DNA from: Hirudo medicinalis
Taxonomy: Eukaryota > Annelida > Clitellata > Hirudinida > Hirudinidae
Direction: 5' to 3'
Assembly: GCA_011800805.1 (NCBI GenBank)
Contig: MPNW01000196.1
Location: forward strand, 7,865-71,864
DNA: 64,000 bases
The notes beneath the pieces were generated by a model. That model saw nothing but the letters and a program-made list of their open reading frames with translations. It searched no databases and was not told the DNA's origin. Positions 38,035 through 56,100 of this stretch are shown here, in pieces. A program made the position numbers and the translations under genes. The first letter of the stretch is position 1. Each line of letters opens with the position of its first letter.

Positions 38035-41000
38035 ATGGAATCAGCAGGTAAGTTTTATTTTGTCTATTGAAACTTCCGGAGATTAAAAAAAACTTTTGAT
38101 TGATGTGAGCGATTTAATGTATGTTCTTTACAGAAATGGCGACGGTAGAAACTGAACCTACAACTGCGCCCGCAGCGGCTCAAGATGGTGAAATTACGGC
38201 ACAAAAATCAGCAATTGGTATCATATATCCTCCACCTGAAGTCAGAAGTTAGTGTAACGCAGTATTTGCAAATTTATTCGAAATATTGCAGAGGTTTCGA
38301 GTTTCTGTTCTAATATTTGATATGTAAAAATTGTTATAGTTTTGTGCCGATGCCATTAATGACTGGTTTGAATTTATTTAGGTTGATTTGGATGGATTTT
38401 AATTTTGAAATATCAAAATATTTTGCCAATTAAGATAATTCGAATCACAGCATCTTACAACTTTATTTGATAAAATAAATAACTTGTTTCTTCACAGACA
38501 TTGTGGACAAAACAGCTATTTTTGTTGCCAGGAATGGTCCTGTATTTGAAGAAAAAATTAGACAAAATGAGATTAACAACCCCAAGTTTAACTTTTTGAA
38601 TCCAAATGACCCTTATCACAATTACTACAAGCACAAAGTCAAGGAAGTCATTGAAGGAAAAGGTTGTTTTATTTATTTAATGATGTTGAATGTTAAAATA
38701 ATCTCAAGGCTCTACATAAACATTTACCAGTTCCAATTGAACCTGCTGTATCTCTGAAGCCAGCATTGAGCTCAGTGATTCAAAAGCCTGCTCAGGACCA
38801 GCAGTTCAAGCTTCCTGAGACGATCGTCCTCAAGGATCCCCCACCTGAGCCTGAATTCATCATTGACCCCCCTTCCATTTCCGCCTATGATTTGTCAGCA
38901 GCTGTTTTGTTAAGATATTTGTGTTATCCTTTACAACCTGCTTGATATTCCTATGATTTGTTTAAAGTTACATTTTCAAAAGTATATTGTTTTCTTTGAT
39001 AAACATTTAAGAATAAATCAATTGATGTTCTTAGGGATGTTGTGAAAGTTACAGCACAATTTGTGGCAAGGAATGGTCGTCAGTTCCTGAACAACCTGAT
39101 GAACAGAGAGTCGAGGAACTTCCAGTTTGATTTCCTCAGGCCTCAGCACAGCCTCTTCAACTACTTCACAAAGCTGGTGGAGCAATATACAAAAATATTG
39201 CTGCCATCTAAGGATATGCTTGTGAAGCTTCAGAAGCAGGCAGAAGATCCCAAAAATGTACATTTCTCATGTTTAATGAGTTGATTGCTGTAACAAAATG
39301 TAATTTTCTGATGAAATCATGTAATATTTCTTATGCAGCTCTTTGATGAGGTGATGTACAAAATTGAATGGGTCAAACATCAGGAAAGGGAGAAGAAAAA
39401 GGAAGAAGATGAAAAAGAGAAAGAGAGAGGTCTGAATATTTATATGATCTTGTATGACTGTAATTCCTTGTTTTACCTAGTGTGCTAGTGGGTATTTGAT
39501 AACGATAGGAGGCATTGGGGATACGTGCTTATTGAGGAGCAGTGAGAGTTGAGACATGATGTGGGATGGGTGAGGCTAGTGTTTGCGAGCTTTCGGGCTT
39601 CACGAGCCGACATAAAGCTATCATTTTAGTAAAGCTGTAATTTTTAGAGCTTCACTAGAATCTGAATATTGCATGTAATAAATTAATCGGCTGAATTCTT
39701 ACATTTAAGTTATTCATTCATATTATAATGACTGGATGCTTATTAAATGGCGATATGATTATTAATTGAGAGTCAATGTGGTGGCTAAGTTTTAAGCAGC
39801 CTTCTTCTAATTGCTTGTTTGTCGTTTCAGTGGCTTATGCACAAATCGACTGGCACAAATTTGTTGTCGTGGAAACTCTTGAATTGTTTGAATCTGGAAA
39901 TCTTCCTCCTCCCACCGCTCCCGAGGAAGTCGGTTCGAGACTGATAGCACTGGAAAGATACCAACAACACGGGGAGATGGAGGTCGAAGAACCCGAACCT
40001 TCGGCACCGAAGGAGGCCGTCGTCAACGACGCGCCGAAGTCCAAATACGACGATGAAGCTCCATCGCGTGGTGCCGACACCAGAGTCCAAGACATGGAAG
40101 AAGATTCGGACTCCGAAGAAGAGGATCAACCAGGAAAGATCGACCTGAGGCCCCCACCACTTCCCAAGGAAGCTCCTCAAATGCTTAACACCGAACACAT
40201 CATCATCCGCAGTGACTACGACCCCAAGGCTAACAGGCAGATCAATATTGCACCCCCATCTGACGTGTCCTTGACATCTCCCTTCACCAATGAGAAGGTG
40301 CCTGCAAATCAAATCCAAGAGCACATAAGAATTGGTGAGTATACCATGGAGAATGTGGATGTATTTGATATTTTAATTTCTCGGAACAACATAATCACTT
40401 TTTCTATTTTTCAGGTCTTTTGGATCCCAGATGGATTGAACAAAGAGACAGAGCCATACAGGACAGGAGAGAACAAGAAGAGGTTTATGCGCACGGATCC
40501 AGCATCGGGAACAATCTTAGACAACTGGCAGAGAGGAGGAGTGATATCTTTGGTTCTGCAACTGAGGAAACACAAATTGGTAGGAAGATTGGTGAGGAGG
40601 AGAAGAAGGAGAAAGTCAAGGAGGTTTGGGATGGTCACAGCACTTCATCCGAGAAAATCTGCCAGAAGGCTAGAGAGAATATTACAATTGAAGATCAAAT
40701 TGCTGTTATTCACAAGACCAAAGGGTTGCTTCACGATGAAGAGAAAGAGAAGATCGGTCCTGCAATGCCAAAACACTCTCAGCCGACCACTCAAATTCAC
40801 CCAAACTCTGCAACTGTCATTTGTCCAGCTCAACCACCAAGCATCACAAATACTCCTGCTCCTCCTGTTTTGAGACCACCTGTAATTCCTACACAGCCTG
40901 TAGTCAGGCCCATGGTTGCCCCTATGGCACCTGCTCGACCTTTGGGAATCATGGCTCAATTGCCCATTCTTATGGGTCAGCCAGCAGGACAGCCTGGTGT

Positions 41001-41475
41001 CATGCCTCAAATTTCCATGGGCAGACCACCATTTATGCCTGGTGCTGGTCTTATTCCAGGACTTCAGGGTCACATGATTCCTACCATGCAGGCACCCCAT
41101 CAGATGCAGGGTCCCGACGGCATGGATGACGAACCTGCTTATAAGAGGGCCAAGTTGGAAGAATCTTTAATTCCAGAACATGAGTACCTTGCCAGGAACC
41201 CCAACCCTGTGGAGTTCAAAATTCAACTTCCGATGATTGACAAATCGGAATGGAAGCTGAACGGACAAATGTTTCCCGTCGCTCTGCCCCTCTCCGACAC
41301 CGTGTCAGTCATCAAGGCCAAGATTTTCGACGAGGTCGGAATGCCGGCAGGAAAGCAAAAGCTTCAACTTGATGGCATGTTCCTGAAGGACTCGAACACT
41401 CTTGCATACTACAACTTCAATCCAAGCACTGTTGTCCTCTTGCAACTGAAGGAGAGAGGAGGAAGGAAGAAGTAG
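38035..41475 (+). CDS. SF3A1: Splicing factor 3A subunit 1 (intron-containing copy)
   Basis: U2 snRNP component (yeast Prp21 homologue) needed for prespliceosome formation in the nucleus. Exons: 38035-38047, 38134-38247, 38498-38662, 38731-38893, 39035-39257, 39339-39429, 39831-40334, 40415-41475; phases agree and give 777 residues (human 793). The first exon carries only 13 coding bases. GIIYPPPEVRNIVDKTA leads into SURP domain 1 (about residues 44-92, RNGPVFEEKIRQNEINNPKF). SURP domain 2 is at about 152-205 (TAQFVARNGRQFL, DFLRPQHSLFNYFTKLVEQY). The Prp21 region contains VAYAQIDWHKFVVVE, LLDPRWIEQRDRA and LAERRSDIFG. A Pro/Met-rich segment and a C-terminal ubiquitin-like domain end in LKERGGRKK, the family's usual terminus. 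Divergent from FLII. A retrocopy lies about 20 kb downstream. Confidence 0.98.
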
Positions 41476-41599
41476 CTTCCAGCATTGGAGCGATGTTGAT
41501 GACATTTAATTTCAATGCACGTGTTTTGTGTTACTTTAGATTGGAACTGTTCACTTTGTTTTGACACTTTACGCATTTCTAACCAGTTATTTTTGAGCC

Positions 41600-41605
41600 A
41601 ATAAA
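41600..41605 (+). terminator. Poly(A) signal of SF3A1
   Basis: AATAAA about 125 bp after the stop codon. Confidence 0.75.
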
Positions 41606-44024
41606 ATGGAAATAGCTTTAAAAAGATGAGCACGAAGAAGTTGTCTATCGTAAAACGAACAGAATTCGGTACTGTTATTTGCCGAGGCGTGATATTGCTT
41701 TGAGAACAAGACTGAAAGTGGACTGCCGAATGGAACTAAGTGCAAGAAGAATTGTTTTAGTTATGGTTTGGGTGGATGGTCCTGGTCGATAGTGCTGCTC
41801 CTGACCTGCATATAGGCTAATTAATTCAGGCTAAAATCTGGTCTGGTACACCTTTAGTTATGAAAGTGCTAGTTTAAGTTGGCTTTCAATGTCGATAATC
41901 TAGATTTATGCATAAATTATTCATAGATAACACTGCGTTCGCTGCACGTGTTAGAAGTATTCATAAGGTGATTTTTTAAGACGTTGGCTACGCCTATGAT
42001 AATTGATTGCTTGCATATTATTTGCCTTTCGTGTTTTCAACCACGTTTCTCGGCTCATTTATAATCAGACTTTGTGTTCAGTTATTAAAACACGATTGTT
42101 TATGGACGATAATATAGCATTCAATATATATTAATGCAAGCCATGACGTCATTTCTAAGTATTATTGTCGCTTTAAAGTGTTTGTCTTTTGCATCGATGT
42201 TAACACTTTCTTAATTTATGCTAATGAGTACTAATAAATATTCATAAGTGATGTACCGAAGCTGTGCAAAAAGTTTATAGTGATGCATTGTTATGAAACT
42301 CCATAAGAAATAGTTGTTGATAAATGTCTCAATGAGATCAATGAAAATTAATTTAAATAGGAAGAAATCATCTAATGAAATTATTTACAACTCTCATTTA
42401 ACTCCCATTCATTAGCACGGCAAATGGTTGACAGCAAACTCATATAAATATTAAATAGTCCACATCAACTTTTCCATACACTCTAAAAATAGATCGAGCC
42501 AAAAGCCGGTCACTGCTTATAAAAGAAGCTTCAGGCCGGTTAAAAAGTCGATATAACAGGTGCTCTATTCCAAGTCGGCAAATAAATTCAGGTGAGGTAA
42601 CTGACTGGCTGTTACTAAGCAGGTAATATTCATCATCAACATCATCATCATCATCATCATTATTATAATTGTCAGCATCTCTTCTCAATCGATAACTTGT
42701 AATTTGAAAACAAGAGCTACCTAGCGTTCGTCCACATTCTTTTAGAGATTCTCTTGCGAACTGTTAAGGTTTTAATTTGTCCAAAAAAATTATGCATAGC
42801 AGGACTCAAGAGGAAAAATCTCATTTATCAGTTGGCATGGGCAGGACAAGAAGGCGAGTGAAAAATTGCTTGTTTACAAATGTTTATTTGCTTCTTTATG
42901 ATTAATGTGATAAAATTTATAGTAACATATTACATATATACAACTATAATTATAATATTTGTGTCCGTGATTGATGATAAATTTATGACCAGAAACGTCT
43001 CTGGTTTAATAGAATTGAATTGATTCAACTGATTACCGCTCTACAATCAGTGCTTTCACATCATCATCATCAACATGTCTGTTGTCTTCCAATTGCACAT
43101 CTTAGTTGCGTGAACATTCGAGATCTTCCTAAACAGCATAAAATTCAGCTACTTAAATATTCAAGTAAACACGTACAATGCCTGCAGAACGACAGATTAA
43201 CTCAATGAATCGCAACAAATCTGGTCTTCAATTCGCTCCCAGCCTTTAAAACCAGGCAAACTTAGCATCATGTTTCATGACGTAGGATTTTTCAACCTTC
43301 AACTCAAAGTTAAGGTTGAGCAGGAAGTTAATTACACAAAATTTAATTAATACAACTAATAGCAATAACTTTTACTTTGGTATTCTTCTGTAACTAAATT
43401 TCAACTTCGTAAAATATTTTCACAAACAGTTATGCTGTCCTGAAATAAGATCGTCATAATTAAAAATGTTTGAAATCATAATTTGTTATTCATAATTTAA
43501 TTTTTGAAACGTGGATTATTGATTAAACATGGACACGAGTGAAAAACATGTTGATCATTTGTTTTGATCTAGTCATCAATCTTCTTGATTTATATTCATG
43601 AGTACTGATAAATATGCATGAGAGGCATTTAATAATAGTAATAATAATAATAATAACAATGTTAATAATAATAATAATAACAATATGTTAACATCTTGTT
43701 AGCAATATGTTGTGGTTAATAAATGAATTCCTCACTGATGATTTTAGTTGTGGCTTCCAATCAACACCGTCGTTATGGGTTTTAAAAATTTATAATTCAT
43801 CGAACCATGAATGAGGCGCTACATAAATCGATCCTTTCCTATCAATCACAAATTTGAAAATTCCTTCAAATCTCATTTGAATTGGAAAAGATTGTAATTC
43901 CCAGTTAACGGTTACCATCGGTCGTGATGATGATCCAATCAACCAATCAATGATTAAATTATTACTCATTTAGATATGTAAATTTTCGGAGAAGTTTCCT
44001 ATGAATATTAATCATCCTCTGCAG
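41606..44024. other. No supported gene; probably holds 5' exons of the otopetrin gene
   Basis: AT-rich with small (CAT)n tracts near 42632-42660 and 43060-43072 and (AAT)n near 43630-43680. A short frame from ATG 42793 to a possible donor near 42858 looks coding-like, but its phase does not fit the exon at 44025, so I do not call it. Confidence 0.45.
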
Positions 44025-48680
<4,656 letters not shown>

Positions 48681-49006
48681 AACATCAATTGGCTTCAAAC
48701 TTTATTACATTTCATTTTAAGATCAATTCAAGGCTTTAGACGGCTGTAGGGCTTCAGTTGCAGTATTCGACCATAAGTTTTGGGAACGTGTTCAACTTTA
48801 TTGCTTAAAAGCTCTGCCTTAGTTCTTGAAACCTGCTTGTACAAACGGCTAACAACTAGCAATGACTATTTTTACTGCAATAAGAGTATAGTCAAATAGA
48901 ACTAACGTTACAAAGTTATAAATAGCTAAGAATGTTCGAAGGAAACGAATCTACAAATTATGGAAATTCTGATTATTGTATGAATTCTTACATTTATGGA
49001 TTGATA

Positions 49007-49012
49007 AATAAA
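49007..49012 (+). terminator. Poly(A) signal of the otopetrin gene
   Basis: AATAAA about 330 bp after the stop. Confidence 0.6.
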
Positions 49013-49589
49013 AATGATTGACACAAACATCGTGAAATGTTCTTCGAAATGTTAGGCAAAATTTTGATTAAACCATGCAAAGGCCAAAACATTCTGGTTC
49101 AGATTAATTGAAGTTTCAGAGTTGGACTCGAGAAAAGTATTTCGTTTTAAACAAAAACAAACTTGGAAATAAAATAAAAGAAGAAAAATGTTTAAAAATA
49201 AAGAATCGAGCTCGTCTGGAGTCTACAATCATTTCATTAAATGTGTCTTGAAACGTCTGGTCATTTGAAATCGCCTCTGATTTTCTTCAAAGGATAATGA
49301 ATTTTTCTTCAGCCTGGCAAACAGTCGAGAAGGGCAAATAGAGTTTGATCAAAAGGTTTTTTTTTTTTCTGAATCACACGTGAAGCTTCACGGGTGGTGA
49401 AGGCGTTTTTCAACAAAATTTCACTCGTATTTGAAGTCTTTTTTTCCTAAAAATTCTTAAGAATTCCGAAATAAACACATTTCTCTGCAGGAGTTACAAA
49501 GCTGTGCTAACGTACCGGAGTTTGATTCCGGGTTTGACGGTATTAAAGCAACCAGCTAGAATGCGTGCTCTTTACCCCAACCAATGGGC

Positions 49590-50367
49590 ATAACATAACA
49601 TAACATTAATTTATAGTGGCTGTTTAACTAGACTAATGTCTATGTGGTAAACCATTCCTATTTAATTCAATATCCAAATTTCGATAGTCCCATTTTTAGA
49701 TAGTTCCACTGAATCTGAATATATTGTCTCCTTGTCAAGCTTGTTCCACAGATTAACTACTCTCTCTGAAGTAATTATTCTTCAGAGTACCTGTTGCTTT
49801 CCTACACAGCTTACATTCATGCCCTCCTGTGGAACTGCTTTTGGTGGCCTCAAAGAAATGTTCAGGCGGTAAATCTTCACTTCCTTGTTTCATTGAATAT
49901 CTTCAATGTTTCATGATATTCCATCATCAAGATCATTAATGTAGACACAAAAAAGTAAGGGGCCTTGTGGAACACCACTCAGAACGAGTAGCCATCAAGA
50001 GCATGTTCCTCCCATTCCTACGTTTTGCCTTCTATTGCTTAACCAGCTTGCAAGCTATCTTAAAAGTTTACCACTTATACCACATGCAATGAGCTTTTTC
50101 TAATATTTGGTGTGGTACCTTATCAAATGCCTTAGCAAAATCTAAATATACAACATCTACTGCTTTCTCCTTGTCAACCCAGTCACACACTTCCTCAAAT
50201 AATTCCAAAAGGTTTGTCAGACATGATCTGTTCCTGGTGAAGCCATGTTGACTTTTGCAGATTACCTTACTACTCTCAAAAAACTTTAATATGCACTCTT
50301 TCATTATCTTACATATAATAGAAGTTACACTCACTGGTCTGTATTTACCAGAGGTAAATATTATCAT
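49590..50367 (-). mobile_element. Decayed CR1-like LINE fragment (reverse transcriptase)
   Basis: Minus-strand frame 50367-50068 reads YRPVSVTSIICKIM, SQHGFTRNRSCLTNLLELFE and VDVVYLDFAKAFDKVPH, the finger motifs and motif A of a non-LTR reverse transcriptase. After frame breaks, SGVPQG and PLLFCVYINDLDDG follow near 49.92-49.99 kb. The F/YADD catalytic motif is missing: the sequence jumps to the C-terminal GGHECKLCRKATGTLKNN pattern near 49.8 kb, so there is an internal deletion as well as frameshifts. It is a dead copy of the same family as the fragment at 37.3 kb. Confidence 0.85.
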
Positions 50368-50369
50368 TA

Positions 50370-51110
50370 ATGCCTCTCGCCTCTCGGCTGCCTGACACCA
50401 TCAAACACCAGACTCCAGCAGTCTGGAGAGACTTAAGTCCGATTTTGGAATCGATGGCCTTGCACTCTCTTGACTACAATCTTACCTTTCCATTAGAACC
50501 CAGTAAGTCATGCTCCTCCACTCCAGTTGAACATTTTGCAGGCATTCCTCAGTGTTCCATCATGGAACCTTTGCTTTTCACAACCTGAATCACCTTTGTC
50601 CAACATCATTCATGACTTCAAAGTATCTTTCCATCAATATGCATCCTGCTCGAAAATACGAGAAGTTTCTTCTCTATCCTCTCTGGCCACAGTATCTCCG
50701 ATCAACTCGGAATCCATTCCTTGCATTCCGTACAAAATAAACCTGACAAACTTGTTCTCCTTAACCCCACCCTCAACAGCACTGACTGTCTGAAACAATT
50801 GCATTGGTTGGAGATCCTTAATCGCATCTTCTTCAAAATCGGCCTCCTGACATATCGAACTCTCGCGACATCCAATCCACCCTATCTCCATCACTTCATT
50901 CTCCGCCGCCACGCACCTAGTCTTCGTTCATCTTCCACCATTCAATTAGGCCAGCCTGGGTCAACAAGTCATCCCTCGTCAACAGAGGCTTCTCATATGC
51001 CTCCCATGCTGTCTGAACGCACTACCTTTTAAGCTCTTAAGAGCTCACCTGAAGACTAGTTTCTTCAGGACGCCATAAAGAGGCCAGTACAACGGAAACG
51101 CAAAGCGCCT
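50370..51110 (+). mobile_element. Decayed L2-like LINE fragment
   Basis: Plus-strand remnants in broken frames: HFAGIPQCSIMEPLLF (decayed GVPQGSVLGPLLF), then LKQLHWLEILNRIFFKIGLL, TYRTL, PPYLHHFI and LRSSS, the typical C-terminal series of L2-like elements. The sequence continues into HLKTSFF and a 3' part with ggcgccttacaaattaact, the usual L2-type tail. It abuts the minus-strand LINE almost exactly. Confidence 0.78.
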
Positions 51111-53189
51111 CTGACTCTGGTGCACATGGCGCCTTACAAATTAACTATCGTACAAACAGAACCATGAAGTTACTTGGTCCAATTGTTTGGCTTCTGGTAT
51201 TTATGTTATTTAATGATCAGCATTCAATTCTAATGCTTTCTCCGAATGAGTTCCCATTCAAATACTCACCAGCCTTAATCTCGCTGTGATTTATGAAGTC
51301 ATCGGTGTTGCTGTGGAAATAGGACCGTGTCATATTTTCTTTGTGCCCCAAATATTTAAATATTTTTTCTAATATTTATTAAATTATTATTTGATATGCG
51401 ATATTGTTGAGAACATATTTTTATATTAAGTAAATGGATTTTGTTAAACAAAGATTTCATGGATTTAAAATTAAGCCGCATTACGTAAACCAAAAATGTA
51501 TAAGGAAAACACTTTATGAGTTAAATTTTTTTTAAATCCATATTTTTTTGGAAGATGTAAATAAAAACTTTTTTCTATACTTGGTAACTAAACAAGGCAT
51601 TCGTCTCATTTAACTGCGTTATGTTCAAAATGACGTAACAATGGAAACGTACTGCAACCAATGAGGATCGTTAAAAAATGATTCTGTTTATAAAAGCCAG
51701 TAATGAAGAACCATAGCAACAGCAAACGCAGATTTGCATGTTCAGCAATTTTTTTTTCAAAGAAGTTTCACGTTCGGTGAGTTCAACGTGTTAAACTTTG
51801 TGTAATTATTTACTTTAAAAAATATAGCTCTGAGTCGATTAAGAATATCATCTGTTAAATCTAATTTTATAATATTTTTAACATAAATGATAAAAACAGT
51901 GTCAGGAAACAGCAGGAGTGCGAAACACTCAAAAAATATCGAAAAGAAGTTGCAGACGACAATGTTAGGCTCAATTTAGAAAAAAAGAAAATGGAAGGAA
52001 AAAACTGAAAGTGAGTTTGAAATATTTCCTTGGAATCGTTATAAGTTGGAGTCTTAAATCCCTCTGTAGTCGGAAGATTGACGAGCGAAATGTCGCTAAA
52101 TCCTCCATTTTCCTTAGAAAAACATTCCATTCACGAGAAAACATGAGGAAAGGAGTAAGAGAATGACTCATTCAATGAATGAATGTTAGAGCCAATTTAT
52201 TTTGGTTAAATTTGCACTTAAATGTTTTAAGACCCTAATTGATTTTCGGGGCGCCCCCATGAGCCACCCCTTTTGCGTGTTTGTTTTGTCTGCGTGTTTA
52301 AGTTTTGTATTCTGCTTGTACTCGTTCGATTCGTTTGATACTAATAATTTTATGTATTGTTTTGTTGAAAGTTTTTTTTTTAAAGATGAGTTATAGATTT
52401 GATGTTTAAAATTGATGTTAACAGTGAAAATCATTCATCCGCGTCAACCACCATAATCAATCATTGACCGCCACCTCACCTCGCCCCTTCCAAAGTCCTA
52501 CCTGCACCTCATCGTGGTGGAATGGAACGGAGGACCCCTGAGGACTTCTGGCCAACGCAGGAGGAAATTATTTGGTTAATATATTATTAACTTGTGTATT
52601 CATATTGGTTGGATGTATTAAAACGAAACACTCCTTTAGAATCACTTTAGACTTGAAATTACCCTGGCATGCTGAATTAAATATGAAGTACAAACCACTA
52701 CACCTATACAAACTATACATGTATGTATGAAAGAGACAACAATTACAAACAGTGAATTAATGGCATGAACAAGTATTAAATATGACATCGATACTAAATG
52801 CAATGCATGCAATTAAAAGTGAATGCAACTAAATACTTGAGTGCACTGATTAATATGTGCTCCACCAATGCGGGTCAAACAGTTTATGGCTTCTTGGCTG
52901 ACCCCATATTTAGGACTAACCCTTTCTATTTAACATGTAGCTGGAAATAATTAAAGCAATAAACTTGCCGGGGAAAGCTTTACACATCTTTTTCAAATGT
53001 AAATATTAAATGCAATGCCAGCCAATTTAAGTAATTTTTATTTTGTAGAGTCTCTTGAACGAACTCCCTAATCATTCGTAAGCGAGAGATTTTGACGAAA
53101 ATATACCAGAAGCTCTCAGTTTCAATGTCGGCATGGGAATCTTATGAATTCATTGATTATTAATCAACACTAGAAAGAACATTCGTTAG
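51111..53189. other. No supported gene
   Basis: AT-rich sequence with no coding region I can support. At about 52480-52560 a GC-richer stretch (cacctcatcgtggtggaatgg) is unlike its surroundings and may be a mobile-element remnant that I cannot name. Confidence 0.5.
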
Positions 53190-56100
53190 TTAGCTAACTT
53201 GGAGGACAAAGTCCGAAACCACGTTTTGAGGGTGTCCATGGTCAAAGGAAGAGATGGATTCCTCCCAATCAGATTGTAGTTTTGTATTCATCTGTTGGGG
53301 CAAACTTTGAGAGCTGGCCTCAGATCGACCGAGGCATACGAGGTGTTTGGACTGATCACTGTGATGAGAATGGAACTGGCAAACATCGTCATGCGAGGAG
53401 GAGTAGATGAGTTGACACAAGGCGCATTTATCACCGAAAAGTGATGGAAAAACTATGTCAAAGTGGTTTCTCTCTTCATTGGAGCTATGTCTTCTCATTA
53501 ACTTGTCCACGATTCCCTTCCTCGTCGTGTCCAAAGGAACAAAGTCTTGTTGCCTTCGCAAGGTCATCTCATCTGAAAGGTTCCCCGTTGACGATTTGAT
53601 TGAAACCCAATCTTTGGGCGAGTCTTTTATTGCATTGAGGGGCGTCTCGTCAAAATCGGATGACGTGTTTTGTTGACCCCTGACGTCACAAACCGGACAC
53701 GTGAGAATTTTATTGAAAGTTGAGTCTCCTTGAACGACTTCCAGATGGCTTCCTAAGAAAGCACGAAGGTGCGTCGGAGGAATCTCCCGAGTTTGTGATC
53801 TGCCGAAAAAGTTTCGCTGCCTGGAGGGATTTCTTGGAATGTCTTGGAGGCCGTGGTCTCCATGGAATGTGGAGAAGCATTCGCACGGTAAAGTTAAGAA
53901 GATGGTGTCAATTTTGCTCCTACAAACACGACACGGCAGGGGCAGGAAACCGTCACGCTTCGTCGAGCCGTTCAATCTTTTGCTTCTCGAAAATCTTCCA
54001 TCCGTGTCGAGCGTGTAGCCTTTCAGTCTTTTTTCTAATTTCTCTTCGGTCATTGAAAACTCGTAACATCTTTCTTTCAGTACTTCATCTGACGCGTGCT
54101 CACGTCCATTTCTGACGGATGAGAACCATCAACGTGGAATTATTACAGATAAATAAATTCAGCAGCCATCAAACGTGACACGAAATCATCTGTTTAGCTT
54201 ACATGACACTAGTGACTTGGAATGTTGTTAAATTTTTAATCACAATAAATTCTTCAGATCTCCGAAGCATTACGAAATGCATTCATCCATCAATGCATCC
54301 ACCTATCCGTTCATCTATCTCTAACAAATGATCGACCTGTTACAAATCTGCCAGGGAGCTCAACCTGGATGTTCTGGATATCGGTTGTCAGACATTATTC
54401 AACGTCAACTCAACCATTACCATCAGTCCATCATCATGACCACTAGGAATTCACCTTAAACTCACTATCACCACCACCATCATCATCACCAGCATCAGCA
54501 GCAGCAGCATCGGTAGCACCATCATTATCATCATCAACACCATCAACTTACTTTAGGTAGCAGACGACAAAGACGAAGGTGAGGAGGAGGAAGATGAGCA
54601 TCAGGAAGCAAGAGAGGGAGACGTACATGTAAAAGTCTGAATCAGAAAATGCACGGTCAGTAGACTAAACAATAAACACAACGATTATCTTCCCAGTTTT
54701 GGCCTGTCCAAATGATGTAGGACGCTGTCCAGCACATTCCCTCGTTCATGCTTTGGCTTCGAGCAGGATGCCATGCTTTGTCATTGTGCTGATCAAAGTG
54801 ATCGCATATTTCACGATCACATTGGAAACTAATTAACACGCGCACAAAGACATTCACCGACACGGATGCTCACACACAACTCCAGTCATCTCATTGTTAG
54901 TTAGAAGAATTGGTTAATGAATTACTTGAATTCGACCTCAAATTATCTGCACAGTCAAGTGACCCCAAGTTTGTTACATCCAGTGTTTTACAAACGAAGC
55001 AATTATGAAAAGTCTTTCCAACTTACACTCGTTGTTATCTTGAGACGTGCTGGGACTCTTCAGGACTTGTTGAGGACGAGAAATAAGAATATTTATTAGC
55101 TATACTAACTAACTAACTACTCCAGCCTAATTGATTTTAGTTAGTTTAGTTATCCAATATTAATTAAATCGTAAACATTAAAACGAGTAAATATGAAAAA
55201 CCAACGCAAGACGCCATCCGGTCGACAATCTGCACAGTTCGTCGTTGACTTTGACTTCTCAGATTCGAGAACTGAGTGAAAAAATATGGCCGTCAGTTGA
55301 ACACGCGCGATCTTGTGACGCCTGTAGCGCTAAAATGATTACCTTGGTACTGAAGGATGAACGGAATGGAGAATTGTACGAATTGGAGGAAAATTTCACT
55401 CCCCGAGGAGACGTAAATCAGGTTGAGATGGTTCCATGAAATTTTATCGACGATTCTCAGAGAATCCAAGAATTCGCCATTCGTCAGTTCGTCCACTCTT
55501 CCGTCAACGGCGTCATCGTCGAGCTTCTGAAAGTCGTCATGTTGGGAGCAAACTTTCAATTCTGACCAATTCACGGAATTGTTTTTGGCGTGCCTCAGAG
55601 GCTTTCCTCGTTTCCCATCGTAAAGTAGAACAACCGGAAGCACTCGATCTGCTGCTTCTACCTTGCGAGGTTGAAAATCGTAGACGATGGCGTAAATAAC
55701 GCACCTTGGTCTGATGGTTGTCCATGATGATGTCTGTTCCTCTGCAATGTCAGCCCATCGTCTTGGATTTCCCGATCGATTTTTGTAGAAAAATCGAGAA
55801 GAATCGCGTCCGTAATCGATCTCGCTGAAGCCTTTCCATTGCTCCTCGTTCCTCCAGTCGAGTTTTCCACTCTGCCAACTCAGCTCCCCCCTCGCTTCCT
55901 CCCCCCGAAAAATGGCGCTCTTGTCAAAGGAGCTTTGAGCAATTTGTTACCTACGGACGATTGGACGGCTGACGATTCATTGGTCCTCCAAGAGTTGACG
56001 GGGACTCTGACGGGGGACGAATTACAATCAAAGATCATCAATATCATTCGTTGGCCTTGAGCTGCTTTCAAGCTCCACTTTGTCGAAACTCCGCACCCTG

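Noticed and set aside
40645..41100. Overlapping 102-151 codon frames on both strands inside SF3A1
   Set aside because: They are shadows of the Pro/Met-rich coding exon; the SF3A1 frame is supported by homology.
55880..55955. Frameshift at the two C6 homopolymers in the lectin/CUB gene
   Set aside because: An 83-bp intron (55872-55954) with GT-AG ends and matching phase 0 explains the frame change without an error.
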